From the NCBI RefSeq assembly GCF_028435365.1, contig NZ_JAGTJJ010000051.1, positions 21,762-85,761 on the forward strand: 64,000 nt of DNA, read 5' to 3'. Position numbers and translations under genes: made by a program. Shown piece by piece: positions 1-8,814 of the stretch (its first letter is position 1; every line of letters begins with the position of its first letter). Below the pieces are notes generated by a model. That model did not search any database, was not told where the DNA came from, and was given only the letters and a program-made list of their open reading frames with translations. This stretch comes from Polyangium jinanense (lineage in GTDB: Bacteria; Myxococcota; Polyangia; Polyangiales; Polyangiaceae).

Positions 1-1
1 G

Positions 2-1300
2 ATGCGCGTCGAGCATCGCGGAACGGCGCCGATCCCTGACTCGATCTTGGCTGGCGGGGAATCCTCCTATGAAAATGGCTTCGAGGTGGTGGGCGCGGAC
101 GTGAGGGTTCGTCCTGCTCGCACGACTCCCCGGCCCGTCGTCTCGGGGCCGCAGACAGCGTTCGTCGTGGGGCCCGGAAAGGAGGAGCTGCACACGGACG
201 CCTACGGCCGCGTCAAAGTGCAATTCCATTGGGATCGGCAGGGAAAGAAGGACGAGCGTAGCTCGTGCTGGCTTCGCGTCATGCAAGCGTCAGCCGGCGC
301 GGGCTGGGGCGCGCAGTTCTTGCCGCGCGTCGGGCACGAGGTCGTCGTGGCGTTCCTGGAGGGCGACCCCGATCGGCCCTTCGTCATCGGGAGCCTGTAC
401 CACGCCGCGAACGTGCCGCCGTACGCGCTCCCGCAGCAGAAGACGCGGAGCGGGATCCGCACAAAGACATTCGGCGGAGACGGGCATAACGAGATCCGCT
501 TCGACGACGCTACGGGAGCGGAGGAGCTGTATGTACACGCGCAGCGCGATTACAACGAGGTCGTGGAGCACGATCGCGCCACGGTGGTCCGCGGCAAGCG
601 GACGCAAACCGTGGATGGTGACGATGCCGAGCACGTGCGTGGAAATCACGCCCTCACGGTGGATGGCAGCCAGCACGTCCACGTTCGCGGCAATCACCGG
701 ACGATCATCGACGGCGACGAGCCGAAGCCCGGAGGCGTCCGCGGGGGCGCCGTCACTGTGCGCGGGAATTACGCGCTCGACACGTCGGATACGGTGCGCG
801 TTCAGGCTCCCACGTCGATCCGGCTGGAATGTGGCGGAAGCTTTGTGCTGATCGAGCCCGGGAAGATCACAATCACGGCGGGTGGTGGCGCGACGCTCGT
901 GCTCGATCCGAATGCGCTCCTGCAATCGGCCGCGGGCTCCCGCGTCTTCCTCGACGCGAACGCGCTCGCCAAGGCAACGGGCGGCGCGGAAGTGCTGCTC
1001 GATGCGAACGCCTGCGCGAAGTCGGCCGCGGGTAGCCAGGTCCTGCTTGACGGCAACGCCTGCATGTCGTCGACCGGCGGGAGCACCGTCCTTCTCGACG
1101 GAAACGCGACAATGAGCAGCCCTGCCGAGGCGACGATGTGCGGCAGCACCGCGACGGTCTCGGGTAGCGCAGCGGCGATCCTCTCGGGACCGGGCGGCGT
1201 CGTCGCAGCGGACGGCGGCGGAGTCGCGTCATCCGGGGGCAAGGTGGACGTGAGCGGCGGCGCGTTCAACGTAGCCGCGGGCATTGCCAGCGTGAATTGA
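2..1300 (+). CDS. vgrG: Type VI secretion tip protein VgrG (5' end outside window)
   Basis: VgrG trimers cap the Hcp tube of type VI secretion and carry effectors into target cells. The window begins inside the gene: only 432 residues are present, the gp27-like N-terminal half of a normal VgrG (over 600 aa) is missing, and the ATG at position 2 is probably internal. Visible are the gp5-like OB domain (about residues 55-140, with GRVKVQFHWDRQG, then CWLRV, and PRVGHEVVVAFLEGDPDRP) and the following beta-helix region rich in V-x-G-N and T-V-D-G turns (about 185-265). Residues 296-375 are five exact 16-residue repeats with core VLLD-G/A-NA, an extended needle. It lies 9 bp before the adaptor-like gene and ahead of an RHS effector, the usual order of a VgrG effector cluster. 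Product identity is secure; the true start is unknown. Confidence 0.93.
   Translation: MRVEHRGTAPIPDSILAGGESSYENGFEVVGADVRVRPARTTPRPVVSGPQTAFVVGPGKEELHTDAYGRVKVQFHWDRQGKKDERSSCWLRVMQASAGAGWGAQFLPRVGHEVVVAFLEGDPDRPFVIGSLYHAANVPPYALPQQKTRSGIRTKTFGGDGHNEIRFDDATGAEELYVHAQRDYNEVVEHDRATVVRGKRTQTVDGDDAEHVRGNHALTVDGSQHVHVRGNHRTIIDGDEPKPGGVRGGAVTVRGNYALDTSDTVRVQAPTSIRLECGGSFVLIEPGKITITAGGGATLVLDPNALLQSAAGSRVFLDANALAKATGGAEVLLDANACAKSAAGSQVLLDGNACMSSTGGSTVLLDGNATMSSPAEATMCGSTATVSGSAAAILSGPGGVVAADGGGVASSGGKVDVSGGAFNVAAGIASVN
887..1126 (+). repeat. Five 48-bp in-frame repeats in vgrG
   Basis: Five consecutive 16-codon units encode GATLVLDPNALLQSAA, GSRVFLDANALAKATG, GAEVLLDANACAKSAA, GSQVLLDGNACMSSTG and GSTVLLDGNATMSSPA. 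The constant spacing suits one beta-strand turn of the needle per unit. Confidence 0.8.
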
Positions 1301-1309
1301 GGGGGCGCC

Positions 1310-2794
1310 ATGTTTAAGAGCATCACCGATCCCCTCGTCCGCGTGGCCGAGGCGATCCAGACGTTCATTGCCGAGCCGGAGCTGCGGATGCTGCATGTCA
1401 CGACGTCGGATCCCATCCGGATCTCGGCGCTCGAACACATCGCCGCGGCGGAGCATCACCAGGAAAATCTGTGCCCGTTCGTCTTTCTCGAAGCACCAAC
1501 CGAGGCGACAGATGACGGGTGGGAGATCCGCAGCGAGGAGCTGCGGGCCGACCTGGACGAGATCGCGGAGCTGCACGAGAAGGCCGGCGAAGGCGTTACA
1601 GTCCGTGCCATGCCCGGCGAATCGTGCGCGCCGTCCGCGCTGGGGCGCTTCGGTTTGGAGCTGCGCGCGGCCCTCGGCTGTCTCGGCGCCCCGCTCACGG
1701 GGCTCGTGGTCGTGCTCTCGCCCGTTTGGGTGCGCGATGCGAAGCAGTGGATGGAGGACGTCGCCGCGCTCGTCGAGCGCCGGGAGCTTGCGCGCGTTCG
1801 GTGGGTTATCGTCGACTTGGACGAACCCATTTGCGCGCCCGTCGCCGAGAAGCTCGGCAAGGCAGCGCTCGTCGTGGATGCGCGGCTCGACACCGGGGAG
1901 GTGCAACGCGACGTCGAGGCTATGCTCTCGGCGGCGGCATCGGCTCCCCCGGGGGCCGATGGGATGCGGATCGCGGGTATGGCCGGCCCGGATGAGGCTC
2001 CGCCTACGCACAAGGTCCGGACTCCGCCGCTTACGCCGCAGCAAGCTCGCGTGATTGCGGAGGGTCGGGAGAAGGCCCGCGCCGAGGCAATCGAGAAAGG
2101 AACTCCCGAGGCACTTCTGCGGCCCGAGCCCATGCGCGATCTTCGAGGGTTCGTCATGGGTGCGGCGGGGGCCATGATCAAGGGTGACGCATCGCGGGCG
2201 GTGGCCTTCATGCGCGAGGCAAAGGCGCTCTGTCGCACGGCGGGGCTCGGGAAACTCGCCGTGATGATGGGGCTCGTCATGGGCGGCTTTGCGATGCAGG
2301 CACGCGCGCCGGATACCGCGGCGGCCATCTTCCGCGAGGCGCGCGCGGAGGCCGACGCGGCGGAGCTGCCGGCGCTCTCCGCCCAGGCGCAGCTCGCGGT
2401 CGGCTCGGGCCTGCTCGCGGCGGGCAAGGCCAGCGAGGCGGCGCTCGCGTTCGCGGAGGCCGGGCAGCTCGCCGCGGCGCAGGGGGAGCGGATGTTCGCG
2501 ATCGAGGCGTATCGCATGGCCGGGCAGGTCCTCGTTTCACAGCAAGATTTCGAGCACGCCGCAGGGGCATTCTGGCGGGCGGTGCAGATCGCGAGCGACG
2601 GCGAGCCGGAGGAGTGGCGCTTGTCGAGTGGGCCGGAAGCGGCGCGCGCGCTGGGGCGGATCTTCCGTGAGCATGGCAGCGCGGACCGAGCGGACTGGCT
2701 CGAGCGCGTGGCGGTCGAAATGGAGACAATGGGCGAGAGCGAGGCGGATATGCCGTCGATGGAGACGACCGATGCTTGTCGCGACGCAGTTTGA
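1310..2794 (+). CDS. Putative T6SS effector adaptor/chaperone with TPR-like C-terminus
   Basis: A 494-residue protein of unrecognised family, encoded between VgrG and the RHS effector. The N-terminal ~220 residues look globular (alternating hydrophobic strands such as TGLVVVLSPVWVRDA and ARVRWVIVDLDEP), followed by a Pro/Thr linker and an alpha-helical, Ala-rich C-terminal half (about 270-470) with helix pairs like those of TPR proteins. Its end overlaps the RHS start by 23 bp, so the two are probably translationally coupled. Proteins encoded between VgrG and an RHS effector often load the effector on the spike; that role is inferred here from position only. It has no signal peptide or membrane segment, consistent with a cytoplasmic chaperone. 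Confidence 0.6.
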   Translation: MFKSITDPLVRVAEAIQTFIAEPELRMLHVTTSDPIRISALEHIAAAEHHQENLCPFVFLEAPTEATDDGWEIRSEELRADLDEIAELHEKAGEGVTVRAMPGESCAPSALGRFGLELRAALGCLGAPLTGLVVVLSPVWVRDAKQWMEDVAALVERRELARVRWVIVDLDEPICAPVAEKLGKAALVVDARLDTGEVQRDVEAMLSAAASAPPGADGMRIAGMAGPDEAPPTHKVRTPPLTPQQARVIAEGREKARAEAIEKGTPEALLRPEPMRDLRGFVMGAAGAMIKGDASRAVAFMREAKALCRTAGLGKLAVMMGLVMGGFAMQARAPDTAAAIFREARAEADAAELPALSAQAQLAVGSGLLAAGKASEAALAFAEAGQLAAAQGERMFAIEAYRMAGQVLVSQQDFEHAAGAFWRAVQIASDGEPEEWRLSSGPEAARALGRIFREHGSADRADWLERVAVEMETMGESEADMPSMETTDACRDAV

Positions 2795-5700
2795 CCCCGT
2801 CCTCGGGCTCGATTTCCACATGGTCGGTGTACCTGCTCCGCCGGCTCCGGCGCCGGTCCCGACGCTCGTGCCGATGGCGTATGTCGGCATGGTGTTCGAT
2901 CCGGTCGGGGTCGTGGTGTCGGCGGCGATCGGAATGGCTGCGGGGGCTGGGCCGGGGCTCGTGCTCGTCAATGGTATGCCTGTAGCGAATACGGGCACGC
3001 TCGGGACCAACCTGCTCACGATGCCCCACGTGCCTGCGCCGGGCGTGACGTTTTTGCCGCCCACGGGGCCCGGGAATGATGCCGAGTTGATGTTCGGATC
3101 GCTGGGGGTCACGTTCGGCGGGAGCCTCGCCGTGCGCCTCGGGGATCTCGCGCTGTCGTGCAGCGATCCCGTCCGTTTGCCGACGAGCGTCGTGCTTGCG
3201 GTGCCGAAGGGCGCGCCCGTGCTCGTGAATCGGCCGATGGTGCCGGATGTAAAGGCGATTGCGTTTGCTGCCGGGATCAAGGCCACGCTGCGCGCTCTCG
3301 GGGCCGTGGTTCGGGCGGGTGGAAAGCTGTTCCGGAAGCTGCGGGCTGCGCAGCGGCGCAGCGGGAAGTGGGCTCGAATCAGCCAAGGGCTGCGCCAGGC
3401 CGTCGATCATATCGCGCCGCGGCGCTATCGCGACCGTATTCACACGGCCATTTGCTTCGCCACGGGGCATCCCGTGGATGTCGCGACGGGGCGCATGTTC
3501 ACGGAGAAGCGGGATCTAGAACTGCCGGGGCCGCTGCCGCTCGTGATCGAGCGGATCTACTCGTCGTCGCGGTCGTGGCGGGATGGTCCTCTCGGGTATG
3601 GGTGGTCGCATAGCCTCGATCAGGCGGTGTGGTGCGAGCGGGGCAAGGTCGTGTACCTGGCGGAGGACGGGCGCGAGATCGAGTTTCTGCTCGGCCATCT
3701 CCCCGATCGCATGATCAGGTCGGGTCAGAGCGTGTACGAGCCGACCAACCGGCTGACGTTGAAAGCTCGCCGCGGGAATCGGTTCGAGATCGAGACGCGC
3801 GACGGGCTCGTGCTGCACTTCGCGCGGGTGAAGGATGCGGCGGACCCCACGCGTGCCCGCCTCCAACGGATCGCGACGAGGGATGGCATCACGATCGAGT
3901 GTGAGTACGACGAACGGGGCAGGCTTTCGCGGGTGACCGATAGCGGTGGGCGGACGCTTCGATTGGGGTACGACGGCAACAATCGGCTCCGCGAGATCAA
4001 GGTGCCGCATCCACGCGAAGGATGGGTGCGTCACGTAAAGTATGAGGTCGACGAACAGGGCAACCTGGTGCGTGTGGTCGATGCGCTTGGACACGCGGAG
4101 ACGTACACGTACAATGGGCACCTCCTGGTGAAGGAGACCGATCGCACGGGGCTGTCGTTTTACTTCCAGTACGACGGGCTGAACGAATATGCGAAGTGCG
4201 TGCGGACGTGGGGGGACGGCGGCATTTACGACCACGTCATCCGCTACGACGAACGCAACCGAAAGACGTTCGTGGACGACAGCCTCGCCAACCTTCGCGT
4301 GTTTCAGCGCGACGAGCTGGGGAACGTCGTGGAAGTGACGAACCAGCAAGGGAAGATCACGCGATATCGCTACGATCCCGAGAGTGGGCAGGAGTCCGCC
4401 GAGGCGGATCCGACGGGACGAGAGGTGCGGCGCGAATTCGACGAGCGCGGCAATTGCGTGGCGGTCATTCGTCCCGATGGAGCGACGGAGCGCATGGAGT
4501 ACGAGCGCGACCGCGTGGCGCGGTACGTGAACCCATGCGGCGCGGAGTGGCGCTGGCGATACGACGGCGCGGGGCGGGTGCGCGCGGCGGTCAACCCGCT
4601 CGGCGAGGAGACGCGATACCGCTGGAAGCGAGGGCTGCTTCGCGAGGTCGTGGACCCGATGGGGGGGCGGCTTGCAGTCGAGTATGACGACGCGAAGAAC
4701 ATGCGGAGCATTCGTTACCCGAACTGGGGCGAGGAGAAGCTCGTCCACGACATCCTGGGCCGTGTGGTCGAGCATCGCGACGCTCGCGGCAGCGTCACGA
4801 GGTACAGGTACGACGCGCTCCGGTTGGTCGAGGTCGAGGAGCCCGACGGGAACCACCTGCGGCTCAAGTACGATCCCGAGGGAAACCCGATCGAGGCCAA
4901 GGACCACACGCGGCACGTGCGGTTTGGCTACACCGGGTTCCATCACCTCGCGCTGCGCGAAGAGGCGGGCGAGGCGGTTCGTCTGCGGTACGATACCGAA
5001 GGGCAACTGATGGCGATCGAGAACGAGGCCGGCGAGATCCACACGCTCACGCACGACGCGTGCGGGCGTGTGATCCAAGAGATCGGCTTCGACGGGAGCT
5101 GTCTGCGGTACGTGTACGACGCGGGCGGCGTGCTTGTGAAGAGCATGCAGCCGAGTGGGCGCGCGGTCGTGTTCGAGCGTGATGCGCTCGGGCGCGTGAC
5201 GTGTGTTCGTTACCCGGATGGCACGGCGGAGCGTTTCGCGTACCGCGCGGATGGTGCGCTCATCGAGGCCGAGAATGACGCCGCGTGTGTCAGGTTCGAG
5301 CGTGACGCGCTCGGGCGCGTGGTGCGCGAGCTGCAAGGGCCGCACGTCGTCGAGAAGCGCTACGACGCGCGGGGCCTGGTAGCCGAGGTGTCGTCCTCGC
5401 TCGGCTTCGATGGGGCGTTCCTGCGTGACGCCATGGGCGAGCTCGATGCGATCTCGCTCGGCACGGGCGTTGATCGGTGGCGCATGTCGATCACGCGCGA
5501 CGCGGCGGGGCTCGAAGCCGAGCGGCGGCTGCCTGGTGGGATCGCGGTGCGGACGCGGCGCGATCGGATCGGGCGCGTCGCCGAGGCGTCGATGCTCGAT
5601 GGCGGTGAGGAGCTGCGGCGCGTCGCGTACACGTGGGAGCCGGGATCGCTCTTGAAGGAGCGCGACGATTCGCGACGCGGGCTCACGCGGTACTTCCACG

Positions 5701-6812
5701 ACAGGCGCGCACGACTCACCGCTGCGACCGAGCCCGGGGGACGCGTGCGCTGGCGGCGGCCGACGGTGACGGGGAACATTCAGCAGGCGATGGAGGGGGA
5801 GCCCCAGACGTACAAGAAGGGCGGTGTCCTCGTCGCGGCGGATGGCGTGACGTACGAGTACGATCGCGACGGGAACCGGTCGGCGAAGGTGTGGCCGGAC
5901 GGAAGGCGCGAGAAGTACACGTGGAACGCCGCGGGGCAGCTCGTCGCGGTAACGAAGCCGGACGGCTCGATCGTGAGGTTCCAATACGACGCACTCGGGC
6001 GCCGGGTAAAGAAGACCTCGGGCGCGGAGGAGCGGATGTGGATCTGGGATGGCGACGTCCTGCTGCACGAGCTTTCCACGAAGGAAGGGCCGATCGCGTG
6101 GGTGTTCGAGCCGGGGACGTTCACTCCGGCGGCGAAGGTGCAGGGGCTCAGGCGGTGGGCGATCGTCACGGATCAGGTGGGCGCTCCGTGCGCGGTGTTT
6201 GATGAGTGGGGCGGGGTCGCGTGGCAAGGCGAGGTCGATGTCTATGGGAAGGCGTCGGCCGATGTGGAGAAGACCGCGGTTCCGTGGCGGTTTCCGGGGC
6301 AGTACGAGGATGCCGAGACGGGGCTATTCTACAATCGGCTCAGGTATTACGACCCGCAGACGGGGGCGTATATCAGTAAGGACCCGATTGGTTTGCTGGG
6401 CAGTCTCGGGTTGTATTCCTACGTCGAGGATCCTTATGCGTGGATCGACCCCTTGGGGCTCCACCCAATCGATAAGCTCACGCGCCAGACCCGCGCCCTC
6501 ACGGACGACGAGATTTTTGATCACCTCTGGGACCGCCACGCCCATGAGCTTCTCGGGCGCCCCGTATCGAAAGGAAGAGACATCGCGGAGCTTCGCCAGA
6601 CTCTCGATCAGCTCAGGAGGAGCAATTACACGTTCCGGCATAAGCTGGGAGCAACAGAGGTGATTGGTCATTTGGCGACCCTGCGCGGAAGGAAGGCCGC
6701 GATCTTCTTCTTCGCCGATGGCCCATACGTCGGACAGGTTGCGTCCGCGTTCTTCCTGAAGAAGCACCAAATCGCACGGATCGTGCCCAGGATGAGCAAA
6801 TGTGGCCCCTGA
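2772..6812 (+). CDS. PAAR-like/RHS-repeat polymorphic toxin
   Basis: A 1346-residue T6SS cargo effector. Start chosen at the ATG at 2772 (MLVATQFDPVLGLDFH); the reading frame is open further upstream but there it is only a shadow of the preceding gene. Residues 1-130 form a PAAR-like spike domain (FDPVG, VNGMPVANTG, LSCSD, LPTSVVLAVPKG). Residues ~230-1200 hold YD/RHS repeats of the type RYDPESG, RRYDALGR, LRYVYDAGG, which form a toxin-enclosing cocoon. The RHS core ends with the conserved DPIGL and WIDPLGL motifs (about 1203-1230), the usual self-cleavage region. The last ~110 residues (from HPIDKLTRQ) are the variable toxin; it has D/H-rich helices (FDHLWDRHAHELLG) and a strand KAAIFFFADGPYVG, but I do not recognise the enzyme class. 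The next gene is the likely immunity partner. Confidence 0.9.
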   Translation: MLVATQFDPVLGLDFHMVGVPAPPAPAPVPTLVPMAYVGMVFDPVGVVVSAAIGMAAGAGPGLVLVNGMPVANTGTLGTNLLTMPHVPAPGVTFLPPTGPGNDAELMFGSLGVTFGGSLAVRLGDLALSCSDPVRLPTSVVLAVPKGAPVLVNRPMVPDVKAIAFAAGIKATLRALGAVVRAGGKLFRKLRAAQRRSGKWARISQGLRQAVDHIAPRRYRDRIHTAICFATGHPVDVATGRMFTEKRDLELPGPLPLVIERIYSSSRSWRDGPLGYGWSHSLDQAVWCERGKVVYLAEDGREIEFLLGHLPDRMIRSGQSVYEPTNRLTLKARRGNRFEIETRDGLVLHFARVKDAADPTRARLQRIATRDGITIECEYDERGRLSRVTDSGGRTLRLGYDGNNRLREIKVPHPREGWVRHVKYEVDEQGNLVRVVDALGHAETYTYNGHLLVKETDRTGLSFYFQYDGLNEYAKCVRTWGDGGIYDHVIRYDERNRKTFVDDSLANLRVFQRDELGNVVEVTNQQGKITRYRYDPESGQESAEADPTGREVRREFDERGNCVAVIRPDGATERMEYERDRVARYVNPCGAEWRWRYDGAGRVRAAVNPLGEETRYRWKRGLLREVVDPMGGRLAVEYDDAKNMRSIRYPNWGEEKLVHDILGRVVEHRDARGSVTRYRYDALRLVEVEEPDGNHLRLKYDPEGNPIEAKDHTRHVRFGYTGFHHLALREEAGEAVRLRYDTEGQLMAIENEAGEIHTLTHDACGRVIQEIGFDGSCLRYVYDAGGVLVKSMQPSGRAVVFERDALGRVTCVRYPDGTAERFAYRADGALIEAENDAACVRFERDALGRVVRELQGPHVVEKRYDARGLVAEVSSSLGFDGAFLRDAMGELDAISLGTGVDRWRMSITRDAAGLEAERRLPGGIAVRTRRDRIGRVAEASMLDGGEELRRVAYTWEPGSLLKERDDSRRGLTRYFHDRRARLTAATEPGGRVRWRRPTVTGNIQQAMEGEPQTYKKGGVLVAADGVTYEYDRDGNRSAKVWPDGRREKYTWNAAGQLVAVTKPDGSIVRFQYDALGRRVKKTSGAEERMWIWDGDVLLHELSTKEGPIAWVFEPGTFTPAAKVQGLRRWAIVTDQVGAPCAVFDEWGGVAWQGEVDVYGKASADVEKTAVPWRFPGQYEDAETGLFYNRLRYYDPQTGAYISKDPIGLLGSLGLYSYVEDPYAWIDPLGLHPIDKLTRQTRALTDDEIFDHLWDRHAHELLGRPVSKGRDIAELRQTLDQLRRSNYTFRHKLGATEVIGHLATLRGRKAAIFFFADGPYVGQVASAFFLKKHQIARIVPRMSKCGP

Positions 6813-6837
6813 ACGATACAGCACAGGAACGCCAGTC

Positions 6838-7596
6838 ATGACAGAGGACGCAGTCATAAGCCTATGGTGCCCAGATTGGATCGATGCAACCGGCGTGGAT
6901 GCGGTTGCAACATGGTTGGAAGCCAAGAAACCACCATGGCGCCGAGCAGCCGCGCGTGGGATCGACGAGAATGAGTTTGATGCCGCGTTCGACGTCATAC
7001 AAGGATCGGGGCACGCACGCCCTATGCAGGATCCGTCCGGAATACGAGGTGGCTTACTGCCTATACAGATCGAGCTATCGCGACTCCGAGCTGGGCACTC
7101 GGGCCCGATGGAATCTCGGGTGATCGAATTCGGAGCTAGCACGATACCTTGCGAACTGGGACTTCATTCCGTCGACATCCGCTACAAGATGCCGCCAGAC
7201 GCATTCGAGGGGCGCCGACCACACCCAGCTATTCGCGAGATGATCGACGAATTCAAAGTCGTGTATTCGAGATTTCCACTGATATGGGCGCTCTGCTTTG
7301 GGTTCGGCCGAGGGCCGTCTGTTGCAGAAGTGTGTCGTCACTCCGGACCGCGCTTCACCCCTGGAATGGCCTATTTTCCGAAAGCAGACGTTTCATTGTC
7401 GCTTGATTGGACCAATGTTCCGGGCGTGGTGGTTCAGGACGTGGGGGCGGGATGGGAAATCGCCTTGACCTCGCCGTTCGGTGGACATGATCCGCCACTC
7501 CATCGCTCTGAAAACGACGGCCTCGCAGACACTATGCGAAGGCTTGCAATCAGGCATGCCCCCTGGGAGGTTATCGGCAAATACTGCCGATCGTGA
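6838..7596 (+). CDS. Candidate immunity protein for the RHS toxin
   Basis: A 252-residue soluble protein without a recognised domain, directly after the RHS toxin. I prefer the ATG at 6838 because an AGGA-type ribosome site lies about 10 bp before it; an in-frame GTG at 6802 would overlap the toxin gene by 11 bp. Its codon use and base composition look less GC-biased than neighbouring genes (frequent TCA, ATA, CGA), typical of horizontally exchanged toxin/immunity cargo. The protein is Trp/Pro-rich (LWCPDWIDATG near the N-terminus, FGFGRGPSVAEVCRHSG near residue 155). The immunity function is inferred from position only. Confidence 0.55.
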   Translation: MTEDAVISLWCPDWIDATGVDAVATWLEAKKPPWRRAAARGIDENEFDAAFDVIQGSGHARPMQDPSGIRGGLLPIQIELSRLRAGHSGPMESRVIEFGASTIPCELGLHSVDIRYKMPPDAFEGRRPHPAIREMIDEFKVVYSRFPLIWALCFGFGRGPSVAEVCRHSGPRFTPGMAYFPKADVSLSLDWTNVPGVVVQDVGAGWEIALTSPFGGHDPPLHRSENDGLADTMRRLAIRHAPWEVIGKYCRS

Positions 7597-8076
7597 GCGA
7601 CGCCACCGGCCCCACGCTCGGCGCCCCCCGGCTCGATGGCGAAGGACGTCGCAGGTTTTGCTAATGCGTCAGGCGGGACCATTCTTGTGGGTGCAGTAGA
7701 AGATGCGCGCGTCGGCAAACGGGTCAGCTACCAGCCCGTATCTGACACTGAAGCACGAAGCGTCCGCAGAGCATACGAAGAGGCGGTCCGAGATTGGTGC
7801 TCTCCGGCGCCTATTGTTGCGGTCGAAGAACTTCGACTAGGGAATGGTGGTTTCATGGTTGCGGTGAATGCATGGCCGGCGATTGCTACGGTGATCGGTG
7901 TGAGGGTCAAGGGGGATGGTGCCGCCGACAAAAACAGCGGGCGCCGTCTGGAGTCTGTCGGATCGAAGGAAGGCGTGGATGCCTCGGGCACTTTAAATAA
8001 GGCCTTCCCGCGCTACAGCGCCGAAAGCGTCCCGCGGCGGGCAGGGCCGCGTCGGTGGCGAACGCCTCCCGGGTGA
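7593..8076 (+). pseudogene. Remnant of an AlbA_2 (Schlafen-like) ATP/DNA-binding protein gene
   Basis: A GTG at 7593 overlapping the previous stop opens a short frame (MSDATGPTLGAPRLDGEGR...) that stops at 7664. A second frame, read from 7636, carries the clear AlbA_2 signature AKDVAGFANASGGTILVGAV. Intact family members place an E-x-K strand just before that signature; here it is missing and the reading frame switches, which suggests an internal deletion or frameshift. The later part (VNAWPAIATVIGVRVKGDG) still fits the family, but the last ~45 residues are Arg/Pro-rich and unconvincing. AlbA_2 proteins are often regulators or defence-associated; no function is claimed for this copy. Confidence 0.5.
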
Positions 8077-8308
8077 ACCAGAAAAAGCTTGACATTCCCG
8101 CCGCGATCCCGTTGGCGGTCGAAGGCCATGCCTAAGCTACCCCCACGGCGGTGTGCGCGTGCCCGCGTTCTTCCTGACGATCCGTTCTGCGGATGCAACA
8201 TGGATCATCGGGATATCGGATCGGATTCACAATGTCCGCCCCGCTAACCAAGGCTGTTCGCGCGTGCAGTCTTCCTGCTCGGCGCGTGCTCCGGTACGGT
8301 GTTCGTTT

Positions 8309-8740
8309 ATGGCGTGCTCGATCTGCGGCCAGCAAGGCCACAACCGCTCAACGTGCGCACGACGACGTGCGGAGGCTGCGCAATGGGCGCAAACGCAAGA
8401 GATGTTGAAAGGTTGTGCGTTGCCTCTTGTAGCTTGCGCGGGGCTTGGCGGTGTTTGCCTTTTCGCGCTTTGCGTAGGGGTCGCGGTGTCGTCGCAATCG
8501 CCCGAGAGTTCGATTGCTCAACCGATCGGCCCCGAGATACGCGAACAGCTCGCGATGATCGAAGCGCAACGGCCGCGTAGCGTGGGGCCAGCATCACGCT
8601 CACCTGCACGCCCCCAGCAAGTTCGCCCATCAATGGGAGAAGCCTCGACCCGCGACGTCAGGCTCGTCGCCCGCGCCTTCTGGGGTAGGTCCAGCAATCG
8701 CTCCCGACTCTTCGGGGGAATCGGCTGCTCCTCCGCGTGA
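8309..8740 (+). CDS. Small CCHC zinc-knuckle protein with a membrane segment
   Basis: Starting at the ATG at 8309 (MACSICGQQGHNRSTC) the protein is 143 aa. The N-terminus matches the zinc-knuckle spacing C-x2-C-x4-H-x4-C exactly (CSICGQQGHNRSTC). A basic/polar stretch and a strongly hydrophobic segment (about residues 36-60, LVACAGLGGVCLFALCVGVAV) follow, then a Pro/Arg/Ser-rich tail. Zinc knuckles usually bind single-stranded nucleic acid; here the knuckle would sit on the cytoplasmic face of a membrane. No good ribosome site is visible, and the frame is open upstream to 8153, so the start is uncertain. The gene is isolated in accessory DNA. Confidence 0.5.
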   Translation: MACSICGQQGHNRSTCARRRAEAAQWAQTQEMLKGCALPLVACAGLGGVCLFALCVGVAVSSQSPESSIAQPIGPEIREQLAMIEAQRPRSVGPASRSPARPQQVRPSMGEASTRDVRLVARAFWGRSSNRSRLFGGIGCSSA

Positions 8741-8814
8741 GGAGCGCCCCCGAACAATCGACGGGAACCTATAGGTCGTGCTCGGATTCGTCGTCAGCAC
8801 GAAAGGGCGCCGCC

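Noticed and set aside
2289..2771. Upstream extension of the RHS gene
   Set aside because: Arg/Ser-rich sequence overlapping the adaptor gene; the PAAR-like domain begins cleanly at 2772.
3516..6227. 903-residue minus-strand frame opposite the RHS gene
   Set aside because: Mirror of the RHS repeats; no recognisable domain and no ribosome site.
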